DNA of 64,000 nt from Syngnathus acus (Eukaryota > Chordata > Actinopteri > Syngnathiformes > Syngnathidae): positions 12,234,501 to 12,298,500 of the forward strand of contig NC_051101.1 of assembly GCF_901709675.1 (NCBI RefSeq), read 5' to 3'. Positions within the stretch are counted from its first letter, which is position 1. Each line of letters opens with the position of its first letter. A program made the translations under genes and the position numbers. Below the pieces are notes generated by a model. The model had not been told where the DNA came from. It ran no database searches and saw only the letters and a program-made list of their open reading frames with translations. Shown here piece after piece: positions 10,411 through 20,300 of the stretch.

Positions 10411-13400
10411 GTATAAATACTAACATTTCCGTACTGTGCGGAAAGTAAAGTGATTTTTACATCTAATTCACTTACACTCTCGCACAGGCCATGTCAAACT
10501 CATTTTTCGTCACAGGCCACATCGTGGTCATGATTTCCCTCAGACTGTCAAATGAATGACTGGAAATCATACAAATAGTTATTAAAAATACATAATTGAC
10601 CCGATATTTAATTTTATATATTAGTTTCAACTTGAATTAGAACATGTGGCAGTCAAATACAAGATATGGGATAAACAAATATTAAAAGTTGACAGTTTAA
10701 TCAAGATTTGCTGCCAAAATAAGCAAATCAGTTCAGCAAGAAATATAAAGTCGGCACCTTTGATTTGCTTTAGTGGGCCACTTAAAATTGATTTTTTAAT
10801 ATGAAATTAGTGGCTCTTTTTTTTTAACAAAAGAAAGAAAGAAAATACATAATAGCCATGGTTTATCAAGGGAAAGAGGACTTTGTGACTCGGGGATGTA
10901 TTTTGACTCAAATATAAGGCGGTTAAAAATGACATTTTATATATTTGAGTATATAGCACCAATCAGTAACTAAAACTCGAATGGACTGCTACTTACATCT
11001 GTTTGTTTGGTCGATATTTCTTTAGCAACATTCTGTAAAATGGATTTTTTTTCAAGGCTTGAAACAGGATTTCCCAATTAGGATTTCGTAAATTCAATCC
11101 ACCCAATTGGACCAATAACACTGACAATTTCAAACCGACCTAAATCTGCTTTCGTTTGACATGAGACAAGTGCAAAGGAGTTGCATTTTCCCTTATTTGA
11201 ATCCACTAACCTTATAAAAATGTGTCATCAATTCCAGTGAGCACATTTATCTTCCCATTTCAGCAAAGAGACACTCATGACCCCTCAAATGAGCTGAGCA
11301 TGATGTTCCATATAAAAACAAATGACGGTGCACCATAGACGCCAGCAGCACGCACACACATTGGTCTTGCAGGCATCCCCGCTGACCCACCAGATCTTTT
11401 CCCACCTGCGCTCATCGCCGCTATCCATCACCAAGGCCATCGCCTCACTGGCGTCGTCGGCGGCAACGTGATCTCTCAGAGCCGCTTTTCGCCGCGCTGG
11501 TCTTTTAAAGGCCTCCTTTGTGTACGCAGGCCATTTGTGTTTTTTTTTTTTTGCTTTTCTTCACACAAACCACGACCTTTAATCTATTTATTCCATCAAC
11601 AGAATTTATTTAAAAAAATGTGTGATTATGAAAAAATAAGGCTTGAATTATTGTTGATTAGCATTTTTGTTTTAATAATTGGTAACATTTTTTTTTTTTT
11701 TAAATAACAATGATAACTTATAATGTTTCTTTTAGTTACATTTTAGAGTTGCAGAAAAAAATTATTTATATATATATATGCCCATTTTTTTTTCTTTTTT
11801 TAAACATGATGACAGCACTCCTCACCACTCACGCTCACACTCACATTCCCAAACTCACACCCACACACACACCTTCTATTTCCTTAAATGATTTGCAAGA
11901 TGATCTTTGACCCCTCCCTCTCCTGCTAATCCTCCCCCCCAGTCCCCCAATAACTCCAGTTAGCACACTGATTAGCACGTAGCCTGCTGACTCAATCAGC
12001 TGTCTAAATATCAGTTTGAGGCCGGCTCCAGTTTCACCATCTGGAACCCCCCAAACCAACAATAAAAACGGAAAGGGAAAGAAATTGTAGAAAAAGCAAC
12101 AAAAAGGCAAGAGACGTATCATCGATTATTATTATTATTTTTTTAATTCATTTATTTTTTTAGGGGCATTATCCCACCAAAGCATACATTAGTAACTTGA
12201 ACACACACATGTGCACACATACACAAGCTCATATTTACGTTTTCCTTGCCCCATTGGTTATTGTTAATTAATAAAATAAAACAAATAATATTAAATATGC
12301 TAAATCTGAATAATATAATATTTGAGTCATTATTTGAATTTATTAATGTATTACCGTATAAACAATTTAAAAATCCACACTTTTTCGGTAAAAGTAAAAC
12401 AAAGGTTATATGTCTGTTTGGAAAGTCCACTCTGTTTTGTTGCTTTTTTTTCCATCTTGAAGAAGGAAAACATTTTGGATGGACTCTCGGTGTCATGCGC
12501 GTCTAATATAATATCACTTGAGGAAAACTATTTTCCATTCTTCGAAAAAGTCTCTGGGTGTTTTCCCTCAGATTGTTCCTCCTTTATTGTGGAGGCTTGC
12601 AAATTGCTGTAATTGCTGTGTTACAAAAAAGGCCCTTGCTCGTTTTTGAACTTTATTACGTTTTCATGCAGTGTTTACCACCAGAGAGAGCGAGCGAGAG
12701 AGCGAGAGGCCCGATTTGGAAAACCTAAAGCGGTCGTTCGAGGGAGATCCTCTTTCGGGGGTCCCTGAGGTGAAGACGTGGGGCTTAGCACCTTTGGGCA
12801 ATCTGGCTTCCAGCTCTCGGGGCCCATTTACACTTTGACTCACCGTTTTAGCACGTGTTACATGAGAAATTGCTATGCCCTCGTTAAAACCTTGTTTTCC
12901 CCCACCACTGCGGACTTTAAAAAAATTATAACCGATGTTAGCCAAGTACGCTAACTAGCAGGCTAGGGTTGCTAGCTCACCAGCTAGCGCTAATTCTCTC
13001 CAGGAGTGAGATTTAAAGTACCTTTCCACCGTACAAAAACTTTCCCAAGTACTTCCAAAAAAAGGCAGAAAAACAAGCCTGGTTTATCCAGTAAAAACAG
13101 ACACATATATTTTCATTCAATTTCAAGGCTAACAAATAAACAGAACTCAAATTAAATCCTATAAGATGACTCAAGGCTTTAAAAAAAGACTTTTGTGTGT
13201 GGATCAAAGACGGAAAAGTCACGTAAAAACATACGTCGCGATGAAAATAAACGCAAGCCACATCAAGCTTCTTTTGACGATTACCACATATAGTACAGTA
13301 TTGTTTATGGAGCGTGACTTGACTATTCGGAGAAAGTCCCGATTGGAGTTATGTTGTGGTTATAGTTAAAGAAAACAAAATGAGGGACGTATGGAAAGGC

Positions 13401-14457
13401 TAAAAATAACTGTAATAATCCGGCAGAGTCGCAGGATGGCAGTCTGAAGTGCGAGCTGAGCGGCAAACCGCGCAAGGAGAGGACGGCCTTCACCAAGGAG
13501 CAAATCCGAGAGCTGGAGGCCGAGTTCGCGCACCACAACTACCTGACCCGACTACGCCGATACGAGATCGCCGTCAACCTTGACCTCACCGAGAGACAAG
13601 TACGTACTTTTTTTCCTGAATATGGTTATGGGTTAAAAAAAAAAGACAACGATATGTATATAATGTACTTCTGCTATTCAACCTGCTCTAATGTGACGGA
13701 CGAGTCGGACGAATCGAGATAATCACTGTCAGGTGTCTTCACAAACATTCCATTTTTTTCCCCTACAATACTTCTGAATGACCTCGTAGCAATGAGAGAA
13801 CATTTCACGCTGGATGAGTGCAGACAATGATGGACTGTTTAGCACACATTTCAACTATTTCATCCTCCCTAGTGAAATCACACTTTTAGCAAGGGGGGGT
13901 GTTGAGGTGTGCTAGTTCTTGAGAGGATGTGTTGCTGTGGAGAGGTCACGTTAGGTGACGCCGCGTCCCGAGGGAGGGAGAGGTAATCGGGGTCTGGAAA
14001 GTGTCCAGGGTTTCATGCGGAAAAAGGCCTCCATGACCTAAAAGCAATCCGCTGTGAATTTCATACACTCGAGACAAATGTTTACGCTCTCAGGCGTGTG
14101 ACCAAGACAATTTAGAAAATAAATCCATAATACCCTGGCCTAGGCTGAACTCGTGATTCATTATCTAAGAACATTCTGTAACTTCATTCGTATAATATTA
14201 AGACTTTTTGGAAAATACATATTTTTGTTTGTGTGTAGGTGAAGGTATGGTTCCAGAACCGGCGGATGAAGTGGAAGCGCGTGAAGGGCGGCCAGCAGGG
14301 GGCGGCGGCGCGGGAGAAAGAACTGGTCAACGTGAAAAAGGGAACGCTACTACCTTCCGATTTTTCCGGCATGGCGACGTTACGCCACTCCACGGACTCG
14401 TTGGCCAACGACGACAGTCACGACAGTGACCAGAGCGATGAACACGCTCTGTTATGA
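9855..14457 (+). CDS. meox2: Mesenchyme homeobox 2 (Meox2), 3 exons, 315 aa
   Basis: The coding sequence joins 9855-10410, 13427-13599 and 14239-14457 (948 nt with stop). Meox2 is a nuclear homeodomain transcription factor acting in somite, limb-muscle and vascular development. The N-terminus [20 protein letters not shown] is the Meox2 signature. Ser-rich (residues 45-54) and His-rich (71-98) tracts follow, then the conserved [18 protein letters not shown] before the homeodomain at about 200-259. Homeodomain Q50, W48 and N51 fall at Q249, W247 and N250. The C-terminus keeps the Meox2-type tail ([20 protein letters not shown] and DSHDSD). The ATG at 9855 sits in a strong Kozak context (gccATGg) and gives the family's usual start. 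Human MEOX2 is about 304 aa, so this is full length. Teleosts can carry a and b copies of meox2, and I cannot tell which this is. Identification is near certain. Confidence 0.97.
10411..13426 (+). other. meox2 intron 1 (3.0 kb)
   Basis: The intron is AT rich. It begins with a degraded hAT-like MITE copy (about 10485-10781) and holds TA-, A- and T-runs around 11540-11780, a CA-rich stretch at 11820-11875 and a GA-rich patch near 12680-12710. No coding exon was recognised. Confidence 0.85.
10485..10781. mobile_element. Degraded second copy of the hAT-like MITE
   Basis: It starts with caggccatgtcaaactcat and continues with caggccacatcgtggtcatg, parallel to the 5529 copy. The right end is decayed after tagtgggcca. 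It lies just inside meox2 intron 1. Confidence 0.55.
13427..13599 (+). CDS. meox2: meox2 coding exon 2 (homeodomain, N-terminal two thirds)
   Basis: The exon completes codon 186 (Glu), encodes [20 protein letters not shown] and homeodomain helices 1 and 2, and ends at RQ before the donor GTACGT. The acceptor (taatccggcag) has a poor pyrimidine tract. It was chosen because it restores the known DSS-E/D-SQ junction and the frame. Confidence 0.95.
13600..14238 (+). other. meox2 intron 2 (639 bp)
   Basis: The intron splits the homeodomain between Q243 and V244. I see no repeats or coding sequence worth naming in it. Confidence 0.85.
14239..14457 (+). CDS. meox2: meox2 coding exon 3 (homeodomain helix 3, C-terminus, stop)
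   Basis: The exon starts at [14 protein letters not shown], the recognition helix, after acceptor gtgtgtag. It runs through the conserved C-terminal acidic tail to TGA at 14455-14457. The intron between Q243 and V244 inside the homeodomain matches the Meox family gene structure. Confidence 0.96.
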   Translation: MKVWFQNRRMKWKRVKGGQQGAAAREKELVNVKKGTLLPSDFSGMATLRHSTDSLANDDSHDSDQSDEHALL

Positions 14458-14495
14458 TTAAAGCCACATCATTAAATGATGACAAACAACGAGTG

Positions 14496-15157
14496 CAGTG
14501 AACCCCCGTTTATTGCAGTGGATATGTTCCAGATCCACCTGAAATAGGAAAAAATCCACAATATAGTGAAACCGTACAAAGTAAAAAATGTTTCTTCCAG
14601 TATTCCTTAGCTCCCATTCTCACTTTTAGGAAGACTCTGCTTGCACAGTTCTCCAAATAAAAGATGTGCTTACTCTAAGCTGTTTATTCATATTAGCATA
14701 GCTGTTCCAGTAAGCATTAAAACACACAGAAGTAGCACATACAAACAAAAAATGGAACAAAAGATGATCAAATATTGTATCTTCAAATGCAAACGTTCAA
14801 CAAAAACACATGGAACAAGTTGGCTAGCTTCCTGCTAGCACATAATGTGAATTGCCATTGATGAGCTATCGTTCATTAGCATAGCTGGTAAATAGAAAGT
14901 TTCAAACTACTTTAATACAAAAATACATGCAGTTCAAACGAATAATGGGAAATAATAAGCAATTTAACATTATGTTTTGTAAATTAGCATAGACTGTCAT
15001 TCTAACACTTCAAGTAGCAACACATACAAATGCTACATCGCATCCAGTTGAGCTGAGCATGTTGTAGTATAAACAAGCTAACTACACCAAAATTTAGTTT
15101 TGCCTGTAAATTAGCAAGCATGCGAACGATAAAGCGCAATCTTGCGGGGGTTCACTG
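14496..15157. mobile_element. Tigger/pogo-like MITE in the meox2 3' region
   Basis: A perfect 13-bp inverted terminal repeat, CAGTGAACCCCCG, occurs at 14496-14508 and (inverted) 15145-15157. The subterminal sequence (tattgcagtgg...gttccagatccacc) resembles Tigger ends. TA follows the right end; the left flank is TG, perhaps a mutated TA. The interior has no transposase. Confidence 0.65.
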
Positions 15158-16275
15158 TATTCCGAAATATTGAAATGTGATCGTTTGGCTACACTGATGT
15201 AAACATTCCATGTTTGATTTGCACTGTTGGACTTGGCCGCCGTCAGATTTGTGAAACGTTAACCTGTCGACATCCTTTTTGGAAATAGTCCCTCTTACGG
15301 CTCATTTATGTTCCATGTTGGATGAGAACGAAGACTACTCGTTGGAAGCTTACAGATATCTTGCAGTACCATCTGTAAACCACAAGGGGCAGTGATGAGA
15401 TTCCAAGCAAGGCATGTCCAGGTATGGCAGATACCGTTGAAAAAAACAATCGCCATGAAGCTGCCTCCCATTATGCATTCTTCAAAGATTTTTTTTTGTA
15501 TTTCGGGAAAATGAGTAAATCCATTCCATTTTTGGTAGTAGCATAAATCAGTCCCTCCTAGATTTCACACACTTCAACTTTTGGCAACTCTGCAGATTAC
15601 TTAAATATTGTTATGATGCAAATGTTTTGATTGAAAAAAACCCCCAGTATGAATCTTTTAATATTACTACGATATTATAAAAAATAAAACTATTCTCGTG
15701 AATTCTTTTTACAAAATATTGTTTTCAAAAATGTGTTTAGAAAAATAATGCAAACTTCGAAATTTTCCTCTAAAATATTTTGACATTTCCCTAAAAAATA
15801 CACAAACTTTTATTTTAAAGAACCTTTTTACCATAACAAAATCTCCCTTTCCAGTTTTTACTTCCTTTTTGCTGTCTTATCCCCTCCTTGACGTCTGCAT
15901 TTGTAACCGAACAAATGAGAATTTGATTAAAATGAAGACGAATCGGTGTGAAATCCGAAAGGAACTGATAATCGAACCATCTCGAGTCTGCTGACTGCAG
16001 CGTGTGATTCATTGTCAAAGCTTGCCATCTGCAAAAGTTGCTTTTCTTTCCAAGAGGTCATTCGGTTGAGGTTTTTTGCTTCCCGTTTAGGTTGTTTTTA
16101 ACGCAAAACCTCAAAACGCTAACATGGCGGCCTGTGTAATTTGTCACCTGTCTGTACATTTTTGGAAGGACTTAAAAATTGCCAAGCAAAGGACGTATCG
16201 GTGATGATCAGTGATATGTAAATAAATAAGCTGCATTCTTATACGTTTGTATCCGCAGTCGTCGGGTTGTGCCGC

Positions 16276-16281
16276 AATAAA
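16276..16281 (+). terminator. Candidate polyadenylation signal of meox2
   Basis: A canonical AATAAA is followed by GT-rich sequence (ttgtgatttacttttttgtg). It is the last good signal before the agmo promoter region. Confidence 0.5.
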
Positions 16282-16775
16282 CACTGACCGACTTCACTTG
16301 TGATTTACTTTTTTGTGCACGATCGGATTTCCTCAAATGGCAGCTGCAGTCACAAAAATGCCTCCTTCAAATATGTCACAGTTTCTCCAGTTCAAGTCAT
16401 GATGACAAAATCTGTTTTGGTAATTTCTAGTAATCCAAAATTAATAGATGCTCTAGTTCAAACATTGACTTTTTCTGTTCTGTTAACTGGAATATGAGTG
16501 ATAATTTAAATAGTTGGTTTATAGTTGTACTTGTGATGTTTTTGGTGATGAGACAAAAGGAGTAAACATCTCGGATAAAAAGAGCAAGATGGACAAAAAC
16601 TTGAACACTGGCTCAAGTAAGGAGTCAGTGTGTGGAGTGGTGACTTATTTTTGATCTGTGTACATTTGAAATGAGATTAAATCGATTTTGATTGACCAAT
16701 TTTAGGGAAACAAGGTTAAATTCTTAAAAAAAGTCACTTCAATAACACTGAATAATGTATATGTGAGGGATGTTC

Positions 16776-16838
16776 TGACGTCATACTACTTTCCCTACAC
16801 CTGTTTGAGCGTGACGTAATCAAAATTCACTGACGTCA
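16776..16838 (+). promoter_or_regulatory. Cluster of three CRE-like sites upstream of agmo
   Basis: TGACGTCA occurs at 16776-16783 and 16831-16838, with a variant TGACGTAA at 16812-16819. All lie within 63 bp and about 420-480 bp before the agmo ATG. The full palindrome is the classical CREB/ATF site. Position after the meox2 poly(A) signal and before agmo suggests an agmo promoter element. Confidence 0.5.
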
Positions 16839-17064
16839 AAAATATATTCTTTATTTTTTAAAATAAAGTTGGACACACACACACCTTGTCAAATTGTAAA
16901 AATATTATAATAGAATAATATTTATTAAAAAAAACCGTATAATCGTCCCTGCGAGATTATCGCAACCCACTTCCGCCCCTTTCCCGCCTCCCTCTTCATC
17001 ATCCAATTCCTGTCTCGTTACGCAATAATGGCGCCAACCCAAAGATATCATTAACATGACTCCA

Positions 17065-17073
17065 TATTTATGA
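17065..17073 (+). promoter_or_regulatory. Possible TATA-like element of agmo
   Basis: TATTTATGA, inside ccatatttatgaggg, lies about 190 bp upstream of the ATG and is followed by a region free of coding signal. It would fit a 5' UTR of roughly 150 nt. Motif-only support. Confidence 0.3.
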
Positions 17074-17254
17074 GGGAGCGTGTGACTTCTCCACAGTTGA
17101 CCTCTCACCGCACAAGACGCAAGTAAACAAAAAAGAAGCACACAGAGGACGAGCAACGCAGTGTCGACGCGAAGGAGAGAAATCCTTTTCCTATTTCCTT
17201 CCATCCACCATCTTCTTGTCCTACTTGTCGTTATCACCTGGGCAGGTGGTCATC

Positions 17255-17374
17255 ATGGCGGACGGTGGTCTTCTCGGTCCGGTACCGCAGCGGCTCCGGG
17301 CCATGTTTTACTTGCTCACACCGAACGAGTCCTCCTTCGAGAGTATCCAAAATGTCCCCGCGTACGTCCATCAG
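17255..17374 (+). CDS. agmo: agmo coding exon 1 (residues 1-40)
   Basis: The exon starts at ATG 17255 and encodes the cytosolic N-terminus, including LRAMFYLLTPNESSFE, which matches the human FRMLFYTMKPSETSFQ region. It ends in phase 0 at donor GTGAGT. This start gives exactly the human length. Confidence 0.92.
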
Positions 17375-20300
17375 GTGAGTTCTGAAAACGCACCAGTTAA
17401 TCACTCGATAGAAATTTTGAAATTGTTTTATTAGTTCATACAAAACAGACAAGTATATAAATAAACCATTTTGTCCACGGTGTTATGATAGACACGTGGA
17501 CTTTGTGTTATTCGGACACACTCGTGCTGGTTACTGTTATTATTATTTTAAATACTCAAATTCAAGTTCACCTAGTTTGCTTTACAGCATAAGTTTAAAA
17601 CAAGATCTGGCTTGCCTCTTCATTTTATGTGATACAAATTTGTGATCATTTTTGCTAAAATCTCCATGAAATAGAAATGATAGCACAAAGAGACATTGCA
17701 AGTGATTTTTCTTACCAAGCCCAACAAACTAATATTTTTGACACCCCTGACTTAATTGCATAGATTTCAGAGTGTAAAATGGAACTTTTCCAACATTTAC
17801 ACACCGTATTGAAATCGTCACAAATCATTTGCTACAGTGCTCAGCTCAGTTCAGCCCCGCAAAATACTGGTGACACAATATACCAGCTTAGTTGAATTAA
17901 AAATGTAAGCAAAGGATGAAGAGAGTTTGTGGTGTCTTTCAACTTTCCATCCACCATTCAACCTCCCTTACACCAATTGCAAAACCATTTTGGCCCTTCG
18001 GGATTCAAAGTTGGCAGTGTGTCACATGGCTGAGACAATGGCTGTAATTATGAGCATTAGAATGCCAAAAACCTCCGGCCTTTTTCCCGAAGCCACATTC
18101 CATCATGATGCAGCTGGCTTGAGACTTCGTGCGGCGGCCATTTTGACGTAGGACAAGAATTGGCAACCTGGATCATTTTTCATCAACGCTACTGCTATTA
18201 CGTCAAAGTCTGATAACTATTTTTAAGACTCACCACAAATAAAAAGCTAGTGACGGGCAGCTTTGTCCCCCCCCAATCCGAATCTTCCCCGAGCGCTCAC
18301 ATTCAGCAGGTCCTTTGAGTTCAGCTTCTTGATCGATCACGTCTCCCACATGATGTTCTTACTTTCTGGCCATCTGCCACGGATAGGATAGTAGGAAAGT
18401 TCTCTCAGCATGAAAAGTGATTGGGAGTGCAGTTACGCTCAGTCTAATGACTCATAATTCACATGCTGCAGGGCCGAAACAGTAAAACCTTTGTGTAGAA
18501 GAGTAACAATGAGTGCAAAAGTTGTGTAAAAAAAATAAAAACCTGAGGCAAACCACACCACGGGTTTAGCACAAGAGCTTCTAATTTAACACAAACAAAA
18601 CAGGTCAACAATGAAGCTATACAACAGGATTGCATAAGAAGCCTTTTTAAAGAATTGGCACTGGCTGTGTCTCGTCATGATGAAATTTGTATTTTGCCTC
18701 TTTGTATTGTATTATTTAAGCCTTTAAAAAATATTCCTTCTGTGTAGTTATTTTTTTTGCAGTATAACCTTTAACAGGGCTACAGTATAAATATTCGAGT
18801 TCCACTTAATGCGCTGATGACAATGCTAACATTGCAAGTGTGTTTACCCAAGTCAAACTAGTTTTTCAATGGCTGTACAGTTTTCTATTCTTATTATCTC
18901 TGTGAGCTGCCTGCCCTTAAAAGCCTCCTAAAATTTGTAACCCTGGTTGACATTTCGCATTGTGTGATTGGAATTTTATAATTAGTTGGCCTCGGGAACT
19001 GTCATGAAACTTACTGGTAGGGCGTATCAAAACAATTAGTTACACAACAATGCTTCTTATGCATCTCTTTTAATCTGTTTACTCTGGGGGGGGGGGCAAG
19101 GAAATCAACTTCTTTAGATTTGTAGTCTTGGTGCGGTAGTGAAAGCGGGGATAAAAGTGTCTTGTCAGCCGCCATGTTTTATGTCAAGCGTGACCTCGGC
19201 GAGACGTATGAATGGAGGGAAAGGCGCCCACATCTGGTCGGCAAATGTTCCACGCGAGGAACCAAATTATCCCCGACCAAAAAGCGGTGCGTAAAGGCTG
19301 CTAAAGTGCAGACGGCATCGAATTGACTTGGAAAGCCTTTTGAGCATTTATTCCACATTCTGCATTTACAGTAGGTAGACAAACAATTCAATTGGCCAAC
19401 CCCCATTTAACAAAAATGGTTGTTGCCAGAATATCCTGTTTATTCCTTATTCCATTTTTGGGTCAAAATTGCAGATATTGAACATTGATTTTCTTTATTT
19501 GCAGGCTGGACTGGTCCCTGTTCCCGGCGAACAACGAGCAACAGGGACCGTTCTATCATAAAAAAAAAAAAAAGGATAGCTGATAATAAGTATAAATAAA
19601 ATCCAAGCAATAAAATGCTTTTGAGCTTTCATTCAAGATAAAATATGTTGTTTCCCGACACTCTGTGCTAATTTTTACAATGGAAACGCAAAACAATCGT
19701 GAATTAAACTTTACTGCTGGTGGGGGAAACGGGACTTTTGACTCGGACGTGTTCGTATAGCAGTCTGCGACCAGATGTTGGAATTTTTGCGCCTGTTGAT
19801 GACTCCCTGGCGTTGCGCTACACAGATGCACGCACACACATGAACAGACACATGTTGGTGCTGTGGCTAAGTGTCTGGCAGATAAACATGAGCAGCAGTA
19901 ATTAGTTCCATGTTTGACAGTGCCATTAAGCTGTTATGACATGTTTTCCAGGTAGAAGGCCGTTCCTCAGCATTTATTCGGTCATACAACAAAAGGCTGG
20001 ATGCACCAGGCATGCAAAATGTGACACAATTTCCATCTTTTTTTTTTGCTCCTGAGTGGAACACTTTGGATATTTGTCATGGAATTAGATTCCAGCCCTC
20101 CATCTATGGATAAAATAGACTGTTGGTGGCAGTTGGATTCCAGTTAACAAATATCAACTTCCATGTCATTAGAAATAATCACGATGCAAATATGGTAGAT
20201 ACAAATAGTTATTTTTATTATGCTTTTTTTTTTTGTGTAATGTAAATGCTCCTCTCGTGTATTCCTTGGCAGCCTCGTCCAGGCTGATGCTGCTGAGAAG

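Larger units (their letters stand above)
9530..10420 (+). promoter_or_regulatory. CpG-rich promoter and first-exon region of meox2
   Basis: Base composition changes sharply from the AT-rich upstream DNA to a CpG-dense stretch covering the presumed core promoter, the 5' UTR and all of coding exon 1. This is typical of a developmental regulator promoter. The borders are approximate because they were judged by eye. Confidence 0.6.
14458..16300 (+). other. Presumed meox2 3' UTR and end of transcript
   Basis: There is no coding signal here. The DNA is AT rich and carries a Tigger-like MITE in its first third. A canonical AATAAA at 16276-16281 would end a 3' UTR of about 1.8 kb. ATTAAA variants overlapping or close to the stop codon (14457-14462, 14471-14476) could give a much shorter transcript. 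Confidence 0.5.
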
